Source of the DNA: Liopterus haemorrhoidalis
Lineage: Eukaryota; Arthropoda; Insecta; Coleoptera; Dytiscidae
Length of the DNA: 64,000 nt
NCBI GenBank assembly: GCA_963971575.1
Contig: OZ020616.1
Span: 8,107,934 to 8,171,933 of the forward strand
Reading direction: 5' to 3'
Shown in pieces: positions 55,070 to 64,000 of the stretch (position 1 is its first letter; the number at the start of each line of letters is the position of its first letter). The notes under the pieces are model-generated. The model was not told the DNA's origin. It did not search any database and was given only the letters and a program-made list of their open reading frames with translations. A program made the position numbers and the translations under genes.

Positions 55070-57985
55070 ATATAGTAACACCAGATTACTGGGTTAATTC
55101 TGTTCAACCAGTAATACGTTTCATAAACAATCTATAGAAGTCACGGGTACCTATAAACAAATAGTTGATTCTGCGCGAACCCGTAACGTTACGGTTCGTC
55201 CGTATCTGTTACGGAATCCCGTAAAGTTTATAGGTTCAGCCGTGCTATCTATAACAAATACGAAGATTGCTTTTTGTTTAGTGAAGTGTTTTCTTTACAA
55301 ATAAGTCAATTTCAATTACATATGCATTTATTTTTATTACTGGATTACTCAAATTACTCGATTTGAGTATCTCGTATTAGTGCAGAATGCCAATATTGAT
55401 ACTCATGCACAACAATGTCTCCTTGTTGCTCTACCTCTATGGTTTGAACCATTTGTTCCAATACACCTGGCAAAAGGGTTAGGCTTATGTATTTATAATC
55501 ACCCTGTTTGTACCCATCTACAGGGCGTGCTGAAAATACCCTCAGCTGGCAAAATATTTGTCAGGACAAATAATAATCTGATACGTTACATATCACTTAT
55601 TACTTCTGTCCACATAACCTAGAATCGCAGGAAGAAATTCAATTTTTTCTCGCTTTCTTGTTTACTTTCCAAAACATATTTAATTAGGATTTTTTATTTG
55701 ATTTATTGTATTTGTTTTACAGGGTTACAATTTGATCACTGAACAAAAAAAAAAGAAGTTTATTACTCCATGACAAAATAAGAGCAATGAGAAATAAATA
55801 TACACAGAAGGGTCTCGAACTATATTTTAGAGCAAGAAATAGAAAAATAAAAAGTTCCGTCAAAAATAATTTAAGAATATGCAATTTAACGAATTACCCC
55901 TGGGAACAAATTGCCCTGCTTGGAAAAATTTGACCTCTGTAGCAATAAACATCTTTGAGAAGAAATAGATCAAACGTGCAGAGATCACTAGAATGAGAAG
56001 AGAACAACTCGCTCAAAGAATATCCGACACTGTAGCTGACCAAAAGCACTGCACCAAAAAGGTGGTCACTTTGTTGAATATGCGCAAGAGTTTTCACTTC
56101 TCGTATCAGCTCTTTACAGCTAATAATGGTCTCATTCTCTTAGGACTTTATAGTAGATATTTAGCTACTGGCGAAGCACCGTTGTCGACTTTCGACGTGG
56201 TTGGATACATATATTAAACATTTATAAATTACAATAGTATTTAATGGGAATTGCCCTGGAAGCTAAGGTAAGTTTCTCGTCCTTCCCGTGCTGATCAGGA
56301 TTTTCTTGAACTGTCCTCCTGAGAGGAGTCACCTATCAGGGAGTCGATGAGCCTGGCGAAGTATTTCCCTTCTCACATGGAGGCTGCTTCTTGGTCTACC
56401 CGGAAGGTAGTCGTACATGCAGTTGGACTCGTGATCATCACCGTGGTTCAGTATAACGACGTAGAAGAGTTGGCTAGGTTCCTCTGCCCGACATCAATTT
56501 ACTTATACCTCGGATTAACCTAGTTCCGCTATTCATTCGTCATGACAAATATAACCTTATTACAAAATTGCAAAGTATGCATTACGTAATCAGGTTATAC
56601 ATGCTAGATACCGACAAATAGTTTTTTAATCAAACAGCTGTACAACACAATGTCAAGGTGTCGTAATTCTGACCTGGAGTTACCTTTGTGACAATATTAA
56701 AACATTCACCACTGTAATGTTTTCGAAGACATTTCCAACCTTAAAATGTACTTACAATCCTTGCCAGGCTGTGGTCCTTGAAAAATACAACCTATATCGA
56801 CAATTTACATTTCTGGATTTTCTCATTTCCATTCTTCACTTACTTGCTTCTGAATTTGAACCTAAAAGCGGTATATAAGATTTGCCTAAGGTATGGTTCG
56901 CGATTTCCAAAAGATAGAGCATTTCTTATGTATAATAAAGAAATCGCTGTATTTTAATTTGGATTCTTTAAAAGACAACATTTATCTTTTCTTCGCCAAG
57001 TTTGTTTTTAATTAGGTTAGTCCTGCTCTCATAGCCTTGAATGTGAATAATAGTCTGCCAGGTAAGAAATAACAATGAATAAATTAAACAGGAAATAAAA
57101 TTATAATAATGATTGTTCGTCGATCAATGACGTAATGGGTTGAATATATTTAACATGTCGTCTTCATTTAACGATCTGATTTAAATAAAGAGCTGGGATT
57201 AACTATTATGTTACTCATTTAAATGTTACAGTTCTGAGACTTTAGTCGCTTCAACATAAAAACTTGCAATTTGCATTTAAATGTGTGTCGACACTTAGTG
57301 AAAAACTAATTCTATCACTCATGTTTTTATTATTTTAACGAGTTTAAATTAATACTGACCACTTAAATTAACATACTAAATAAAAACAAGACTTTATTAA
57401 GAAATGATAACAGTGAATTTAAATAAATAAAATTTAAATGGTTATATTTAAAATTTTTAATGATTGTATTATGGTAATTTTATCTAGATGTAAGTTTTCA
57501 AATCACGCTAATATTGCTATGTTGACCTTGATGCATAGAAGTAGCTACCATAGCTTGCCAAAAGTCTTAGTTCGAACTCAGTGCATAGATAATCGAGATG
57601 ACATTCGTCATTATTGCTGAACATTGGCTCCTCCAAGTTGTTTTACTTCAAAAGTTGACTTTCAATTTACAGTTGATGATTTGCTTCTTTTTGTGTAGCT
57701 ATTCTATTGAATTTTGGCTATCACTAGGGCATATTTTCCTTGGATATAGCTGCAAGGGATAAATAAATCGTGCTCTCTTCATATCAGTCTCGGAGATTTT
57801 CCGACTTAACTATTTATATTCTTCCAAGTCCTCTTTATCAATCTATCTCCCCTTTTTTAACTAATTGCAACATCGTCATCATCAACATCATCAACTATGT
57901 CAGCTATTGTAAGTTTCCCTTAGTTTTTTTCCAACCAACCATTTCCCCCACTAGGGGAATCCCCAGCAATGTATCTCGAATGCTG
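55070..57985. other. Intergenic DNA with a GC-richer island
   Basis: No recognisable protein; frames of 60-80 codons (for example 55,380-55,622) lack motifs. A GC-richer block at 56,235-56,530 stands out from its surroundings; its nature is unknown. 56,607-56,702 is the second copy of the repeat at 48,753. Confidence 0.45.
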
Positions 57986-57986
57986 T

Positions 57987-58358
57987 CTCAGCAAACATTC
58001 AACTAACGGCCGAATGCTGGCAAGCTGCTTTTATGCTGGTAAATTACTGGCACCAAAAGTAAGTGCAACGCCAGTATTAATAATGTACTTCACATTTGTA
58101 TTTCGCATTCCGCCTATACGAAGTACTTTACCAGCATTTTATAAGCACTCTTCTTCACTCATACTTTTTACTTAAAACCATCAGAAATAAATCTTGCAAC
58201 TAATGCGATTATTTTGCACTTTACCGTTGCTGGGCCAGCAACTGATACATCAATGGGCCAGTAACGGCCCCGGGGACACCGGGGTACTGGCCCATTACTT
58301 TCAATACCGGGGAGTATGTGCTTTACCAGTACTGGCCCGTATAAAAATGTTTGCTGGG
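57987..58358. mobile_element. TIR family CCCAGCAAACATT, copy 3 (372 bp)
   Basis: Left end CTCAGCAAACATTC, right end AATGTTTGCTGGG. The left block (AACTAACGGCCGAATGC to CCAGCATTTTATAAGCACTC) joins directly to the right block (TTGCACTTTACCGTTGCTGG onwards), so the middle of about 1 kb is deleted. Minisatellite reduced to a single round. Confidence 0.85.
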
Positions 58359-58555
58359 GTGTTATGTGACAGTAGTATTAGAGCTTGCTTTTTTGCTGAT
58401 AAATCATAAATCTAATATATAGAATAACTATTGTTGCTATTTTGATGAGCAATTTACTAAAAACATATGAAAAATTATATCCATACAAGTGGTTTGGGAG
58501 TGGACTGTGGTTTTGTGAAGCCTTGTGCAAGACAAATTAAAGCCCTTCAAAAGTA

Positions 58556-59206
58556 CCCAACAAACATTCAACCATCGGCCGAATGCCGGCAAACTGCTTT
58601 TTCTGTTGGTAAATTGCTGGCACTAAAAGTTTTTGCAACGCCAGTATTAATAATGTACATTCACATTTGTATTTCGCACTCCTCCTATACGAAGTACTTT
58701 ACCAGCATTTTATGAGCACTCCTTATTTTTGATAATATGTTACATTTTTCTTTTGTTTCACAATCGTTGAATAAATTTATTCAACGAATAAAGTTGAATA
58801 TCGCATCATTCTATATACAGCAACGTTAATTTCTTCATTAATAGTTTAAAACCAATGCGATATTGTCAACTTTATTTAAATAAATTTATTCAACGATGGT
58901 GAAATGGCCAAATGAGTATTTATTTTGCTCCTAACCATTAATTTATTTTAGTACTGGGTAAGTATAAGTTAAATATACATATGTTACATTTGAAATACTA
59001 GAGAGTGGGTATAATATAAGCACTGGTCCGTCAAATAAATCTTGCAATTAATGTGATTATTTTGCACTTTACCGCTGCTGGGCCGGCAACTGATAAGTCA
59101 ATGGGCCAGCTAACGGCCACGGGGCACCGGGGTACTGGCCCATTACTTTCAATGTCGGGGAGTATGTGCTTCAACAGTACTGGCCCGTATAAAAATGTTT
59201 GCTGAG
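58556..59206. mobile_element. TIR family CCCAGCAAACATT, copy 4 (651 bp)
   Basis: Ends CCCAACAAACATTC and AATGTTTGCTGAG, flanked by TA (58,554-58,555, 59,207-59,208). Keeps the hairpin block (about 58,768-58,900) and one minisatellite round. More diverged than copies 1 and 2. Confidence 0.85.
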
Positions 59207-59687
59207 TATCCAGTGATTGAAAATACACATTGATAATTTTTTTGAGCCATTTCTTCACCTGAGGCCTGGCTCTAGTCCACCTCACCCAAGGCTTCTTGAC
59301 GAGTGATATTATATATATATATATATATAGCGCGGCTCAAAAAGTTTGGAAAACTCTGTTGGAGAGCATTGGTTTAGAGGTTTAAAAACAAAATACAGAA
59401 ATTGCTTGCAATGGGATTATGATTTAAGACGTTTGAGTTATTTGACTTCTAAAACTTTACAGATAGAAAAATTAATGTAGATGATCCAACCCAGGAAGGC
59501 TATTAAAAGTAGTTTTTTCCTTTAATAAGTATTATATCGTACTTAAACATAAAATATGTTTTTATTTCATTATTATTTTTCTTTACTATGTCTAGATTAT
59601 TGGCAACAGGTAAAACAGACATAATCGCCACCAAAAAATAGCTAGTGATACCATTTACGAATGAATCAAAAAGAAAAAATTAAAACT

Positions 59688-60220
59688 TTTTTTTTTTTAT
59701 TTATTTATTTAAAAACACATGAGCTACTTGGCTATTAGTGTCCAATATGGTTACATTATTGTTACATTTTGTTTGTTTTGTATATATAACTTATATTAGG
59801 TTATGTATGTTGGCTGCCTGTAAGAAATTAAGTGCGTTGTTATTGTTGAGTCTAGTCTTAAGATGTCTTTAAGGTCTTGTGGTAAGTTGTAGTTTATACG
59901 TAGGTTAGTGTAGAGTTGACAGTCTATTAGTATATGGTTAACGGTAAGTTGTTCGTTACATGTCTCACATATTTTGGTATCTCATCTTGCCATGAGGTGT
60001 TCGTGTGTGTGTCTGGTGTGTCCGATTCTAAGTCTTGTCATTATTATTTGCTCTCGTCTGTTTGTGCCTGAGTTCCACTTCTGTGTGTCGTCCTTGACGG
60101 TTCGTAGTTTGTTGTTAGTGGTGTCACGCCATTTGGTCAGTCTGGTTATACTGAGTTTCTTCTTAGTATTCTGTTTAACATAAGTTTTGTGGGGGGGTAA
60201 ATAGAAGGTTTCTTCGTGAT
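59688..60220 (-). pseudogene. LINE 3' end, related to 49,703-51,656
   Basis: Minus strand from about 60,220: EETFYLPPHKTYVKQNTKKK, RREQIIMTRLRIGHTRHTHE (compare RREQIVLTRIRIGHTLLTHK in the intact LINE), CETCNEQLTVNHILIDCQLY (CCHC knuckle) and LPQDLKDIL. One in-frame stop lies just before the knuckle. A 3' UTR and A-tail (T-run 59,688-59,699 on plus) follow. It is a 5'-truncated copy lacking RT and RNase H. Confidence 0.85.
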
Positions 60221-60234
60221 TGGTTAAATTAAAT

Positions 60235-61065
60235 TAAATAAAATCCGTTCATATCAATTTTACAAATAACAGACTGAGAAACTCTCCAGCAATAATAATC
60301 AATGAAACCATTGTGGCATTCTTTTGACGTGTTCCACCCACCACAACTGAATTTGGTGCAGCATGGTCTCAATACTGATGATATTTAGCCAAAACTTCTG
60401 TGTCCGGCACATAGTCTTGCCTTTTGATTCTCAATATAGTTCTAAGGCATCTTTGATGGAATCTTTCCAGTGTCTTAATATGCCGCCTATAGAGACACCA
60501 AGATTCACTGCTGTAGAGAAGTACAGGAAGTACAGCTGCCTTGTACATCATTATCTTGGTTTTAAGCTGTAAATCTTGGCAGCTCCATATAAATGTTCTT
60601 AGAGCACCGAAGGGCTGATATGCAGCGGATATTCTTTGTGACACTTCATCACCAAACGAACTGTTGCAAAATAATATGCTACCTAGATACTTGATACACG
60701 AAAGCAAAATGTGAGGGATGTTGCTATGACTGTTATGTGGCAGGGTGACAGTTTTTTCTAAATTAATGCTTAAGCAAAAGTCTGTAGCAGCTGCTGCTAA
60801 CAGTTTTAGTGCAGCCTGTAATCAGCTAATGTTGAGTGGAAGAGCACACAATCATCTGCATATTAAAGTTCGTTTACTGCCCCATTTATACTCTTGCGCT
60901 TTAAACTGAAACGGCAGAGATTCAGCCAGCCTTCATAAAAATAGAATCGTAGTAACCCCTCCCACTATATTTGTTAAAAGTATATTGAAGCATGGCATTA
61001 CGGTACGGTGCGAATAAAAATGAAGCCAATACACAACCTTGCTTTGTTTCGTTGTTTACTTAAAA
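60235..61065 (-). pseudogene. LINE reverse transcriptase relic of a second family
   Basis: Minus strand blocks: TKQGCVLASFLFAPYRNAML (motif B, about 61,040-60,985), YADDCVLFHS (motif C, about 60,860), IKYLGSILFCNSSFGDEVSQ, RISAAYQPFGALR, YKAAVLPVLLYSSESWCLYR, RHIKTLERFHQRCLRTILRI, DYVPDTEVL and, after a frameshift, LHQIQLWWVEHVKRMP (about 60,330). This resembles the LINE relic at 1,555-2,400. Stops separate the blocks. Confidence 0.85.
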
Positions 61066-61069
61066 AGCT

Positions 61070-61800
61070 GCTGATATCCTACCATTATAAGCAACAGTCG
61101 CCTCCATGTCGTTGCATTTCAGATATGTAACTATATATCCACTCATTATATATCGTACTCATAAAATAATTAAGCCAACCGTAATTTGCGAGATACTAAT
61201 TGGTTTTTCCAATATTGTTCCATCTGTTTCGTACCCTTATCTATCATCTCTCCATATTCATCACAATATCCAGTGTCCTCCATTAAAATCCATGAGCTAT
61301 TTGCCTCGGTAACCTGCTACATATTATCTCCCTGGAGAAGCCGTTGTAATGGCTTTGAATTTTTAAATTCGTCTCAACGACATTTTAAATATAGATGTAT
61401 AGCCGGAGCATAATCCTCGCGTTATTGGCTTCTATTCACTGACATAGTTCAACTTCTACAGCATCTCATGATAAACAACAATGGGATTCGATGTAAAGAC
61501 TGCATCCAAAGCAATATTACCAGTAAGAAGTTTGAAAAAATATTGGACAATACGTTCCTGTACATACACGTATAAAATTGCTTCAGAATCGGAAAATATG
61601 AGTTGAAGTGAATGAAAATAACTAGTTTGAGTTATTATAGAATACAATAAGATCACGAATAATGCCCCATGATACCGTATGTTGCATATGAGCAGTAAAC
61701 TAAATAGATATATGTGTACAGCAAGACAAATAATTAGAAGCGACACATTTTGTACAGAACGTAGCCAAAAATTTATGTGAAGTGTGAATTTTCGCACATT
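61070..61800. other. Intergenic DNA, no gene seen
   Basis: Two overlapping minus frames (61,456-61,797 and 61,773-62,108, about 112 codons each) have no motif and the second runs through the GTCT element, so I do not treat them as genes. Confidence 0.4.
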
Positions 61801-62069
61801 TCAGGGTTTTGCAGGTATTTAATAAGTGAATGATGATTAGCAAGGTTCATTAAGATTTTGAAAATTGCGTCTATGGCTTCCATTGGTTGTTTTAATTCAT
61901 ATGCCGCCCCTCTGATTTCGTATACATTTAAACATAAAATGAAATTATTATTCCAACCATTCCCACCGGTTATTAAATTTACGCTTTTAAAAATTAAATG
62001 CAACATTTGCCAAATTAATTTAAACAAAATAAAAATAAAAAAAAAAACAGAAAAAATAAATTTGTCTGC

Positions 62070-62135
62070 AGCCCAGAAGCGAACCCTAGTTTGCAAATTA
62101 GGAAGCAAGAAGGCTAACCATTAGACCAGTGGTTC
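62070..62135 (-). promoter_or_regulatory. tRNA-like core in GTCT element
   Basis: Minus strand has TCTAATGGTTAGCC (A-box like) and GGGTTCGCTTCTGG (B-box like) about 30 bp apart, matching the core at 13,372-13,440 closely. Confidence 0.55.
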
Positions 62136-62575
62136 TCAAACTTTTTACTGTGAAGGCCAAATCGATTATGTAAAATTTCTGTTATTTTCCGAAAACATAA
62201 TCTGATCGAAAATTACTGTTGTACTATTCGGGTTCACACCAATGTTTATTACTTAGAATTTTTTCAGATTTTTAAATTAACCCCTCAGGCTTACAGGGGG
62301 TGGGACAAAAAAAAATTTGCACATTTTTGGCAAAAATCGCGTCAAAATATTTTGCGAAAATAAAATTTTGATCGTTAATCCACATACTAAGGACTTTCAT
62401 TTGATATCTACTAAGTATTTTAAAAACTATATTTTTTTTTTCGATGAGCCCATTTTTGTTTATATTTTTAGAGTGATATATTTTAGTATTTTTCCTATGT
62501 GCGGGTCAAAGAGTTGTATAAGCATGACAAATTTCAACTCTCTAGGTTTGGCCGTTTGGCTACAATTTTTACCGA

Positions 62576-62625
<50 letters not shown>

Positions 62626-62675
62626 GGACAGACGGACAGACAGACAGACGAAAAAATGACGGTATAAAGGTTTTT

Positions 62676-63192
62676 ACTTGCCCGACCTTAATATACAAGG
62701 GGCAAGTATTGTAATCGCGAAAATTTTCGATGTCGAGATTTTGACTGATGACACCGTTGTATGGTCCAGAGAATCCAAAAACCTATTTTCGAAGTGCCGT
62801 CCGTATGTGCGTGTGTGTGTGTGTGTGTGTCTGCGTGTGTGTCTGTGTGTGTATGTGTGTCTGTGTGAGTGTATACACGATAACTCAAGAACGGTACAAC
62901 TTAGAGAGTTCGTTCTGGTACTAAAAAATTCTCCTAATAATTGGGAAGAACCTTATTGTTTTTTATTAAAATCCGAAACCGGAAACGGAAGTTATTAAAC
63001 TTTAAAATTTAATAAAATTCGTAAGTATTAAACCAAGCCTTGGTCAAAAATTTGTGTAGAACATAATTTGACGTATTTTTGAAGATTTACCTAAAAATTT
63101 TTAATTTTTTTTTTTTTTTTAATTATTATTATTTTTTTATTATAATTTTTTTATGGGAGGGCAAGTCTAGCGGAGGTCTCTCTTCGCCACTG
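62676..63192 (+). mobile_element. Helentron/HINE-like element with (GT)n tract, copy 2
   Basis: Starts with stem-loop CTTGCCCGACC...GGGGCAAG (62,679-62,706), then AGTGCCGTCCGTATG, (GT)n with GTCT interruptions (62,803-62,870), ACGGTACAACTTAGAGAGTTC, and ends GGGCAAGTCTAGCGGAGG, CTTCGCCACTGGT. Homologous to 24,303-24,975 in reverse. It is inserted within a T-run of the GTCT element (GGTTTTT / TTGGTCAT). Confidence 0.6.
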
Positions 63193-63219
63193 GTTTGGTC
63201 ATAGCTACAAAACCCTAAA

Positions 63220-63840
63220 AAGAGAAGCAGAATAGATTTTAAGCAGCATCCCATCCTTTGGAGAGTCTCTGGAATAAATTTATTGATGTTAAGGGAGATC
63301 ATATTGAAAAATAAAATTTATTTTAAATTGAAAAACTAAATCTTTCATTATGAGTCCTGGAATTTATTAGGTAGCCCTTATGTAATCTGCTTATATTATT
63401 GCGATGACGATATTGGACATCTTTTAAGCATTAGTGCCAAAATTTGATATTTCCAAGTCCAGTGTTATAAAAAATGAAGAAATAAATTCATCTTGCTTTC
63501 TGTGATTTATGATATGATGATGTTTTGGTCCGGTCAAGGGCATGGATTCATTACTTGCAGAGATCTCCGCTAACACGTAGAACTCCGCGCTAGCATCGCT
63601 ATATTGACGTTTATCCCAGTCATCTGTTACATATGAGCTGTGTTCATCCCTTCTCCTACCCATCCAACTACCTTCCCCTGACCTCCTTTTAGATGCTCCT
63701 TTGAGACTAGCTACGTATTTAGTTGGAATTAAACAACGATATCTGTATTCTATGTTTAAATGTATAGAATTTTTTGAAAATTTGTTTTTATGATATTTGA
63801 TCAATAAAAAAATACAGTCGAACTTCCATAAATCTGCTGG
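63220..63840. other. Intergenic DNA; 126-codon frame of unknown status
   Basis: Minus frame 63,424-63,804 encodes a hydrophilic peptide with an Arg-rich stretch (GASKRRSGEGSWMGRRRDE). I recognise no family, and no start context, splice signals or conservation can be judged here. It may be chance. Confidence 0.3.
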
Positions 63841-63841
63841 T

Positions 63842-64000
63842 TTGAGATTGGAAACAGAAGGTTTTGTGTTTGCGTGTCAGGATGGTGTTATAAATACTTT
63901 GGTGTACAGGGCCCGCATATTCCAAATAGCTGAGTCTACACTCTGTAGGTTGTGCCACCACCATCCTGAAACAATTATACTCATTCTGTCTGCTTGTCCA
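63842..64000 (+). pseudogene. R2-like LINE fragment, runs off window end
   Basis: Frame open to the window edge: LRLETEGFVFACQDGVINTL, VYRARIF, then CRLCHHHPETIILILSACP. The ETEGF..ACQDGVI..LVYR block and the CxxC-x(7-8)-H-x(4)-C knuckle are typical of R2-type (restriction-like endonuclease) LINEs, in the linker between RT and endonuclease. No upstream RT is seen, so the copy is 5' truncated or rearranged; whether the endonuclease follows lies outside the window. Confidence 0.75.

Larger units (their letters stand above)
61801..63216 (-). mobile_element. GTCT-microsatellite TIR element with a nested Helentron-like element
   Basis: Right terminus CAGGGTTTTGCAGGTATTT at 61,802 and left terminus, inverted, at 63,195-63,216 (GGTCATAGCTACAAAACCCT). 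Order on the minus strand: terminus, nested element (62,676-63,192), (GTCT)n as GACA on plus (62,577-62,648, the longest tract in the window), conserved blocks, tRNA-like core (62,070-62,135), CATAGACGCAATTTTC block, terminus. Without the nested element it is about 900 bp, like the copy at 21,183. Confidence 0.8.

Noticed and set aside
61456..62108. Two minus frames of about 112 codons
   Set aside because: The right one crosses the end of the GTCT element; neither has a motif or codon-use signal.
62499..62998. Frames with repeated TDRQTDRQ or CVCVC peptides
   Set aside because: Translations of the GACA and GT microsatellites inside mobile elements.

Overview
The window reads as a non-genic, AT-rich stretch of an arthropod nuclear genome, most probably an insect. 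I recognise no host gene, no rRNA gene and no functional tRNA gene. The reasons for calling it insect are the TE mix: Mos1-like and other mariners, a DUF4817/Tc3-like transposase, Penelope-like elements with GIY-YIG domains, I/R1/Jockey-type LINEs, an R2-like fragment, Gypsy-type primer-binding sites (TGGTGTCAG...), hATs, PIF/Harbinger-type MITEs and a pogo-like element with a PHD finger. The order of insect cannot be fixed from this sequence alone.

Layout. 0-9 kb: worn LINE tails, a tRNA-derived SINE, a long foldback element inside a MITE and a broken hAT. 9-12 kb: one LINE reverse transcriptase split by two younger elements; removing both (with their target duplications TAA and TA) rejoins the LINE reading frame. 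12.5-14.4 kb: a (GTCT)n-bearing TIR element with a tRNA-like core and a triplicated end, beside a hAT derivative with an 8-bp target duplication. 15-20 kb: Penelope relic with inverted terminal repeats, a longer LINE, half of a Mos1-like mariner and a Cys-rich ORF relic. 20-29 kb: more GTCT elements, Helentron-like hairpin/microsatellite elements, mariner pieces and a hAT. 31-38 kb: a second Penelope relic interrupted by a hAT-like element and a DUF4817 element; a gutted pogo/PHD element; a Harbinger-type element. 38.6-42.7 kb and 58-59.2 kb: four copies of a TIR family (ends CCCAGCAAACATT) carrying GC-rich minisatellite. 45.9-47.96 kb: Harbinger-type element containing a DUF4817 transposon with a single internal stop. 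48.8-51.7 kb: mariner with perfect 28-bp TIRs that received a young LINE with an open 577-codon reading frame and a 10-bp target duplication. 52.3-55 kb: LTR remnant, then a long-TIR element containing a chimeric mariner. 59.7-64 kb: LINE tails, another GTCT element with a nested Helentron-like element, and an R2-like fragment running off the end.

The nesting gives a relative order of insertion. The freshest insertions appear to be the LINE at 49.7-51.66 kb, the DUF4817 pair (33.0 and 46.4 kb, nearly identical outside one 394-bp deletion) and the hATs with exact 8-bp duplications. Nothing here forms an operon or host pathway. The most unusual signals are the TIR elements that carry different tRNA-like cores at the same internal position, the triplicated element end, the mariner whose interior was replaced by a piece of another mariner, and the recurring short perfect inversions inside TE coding relics.
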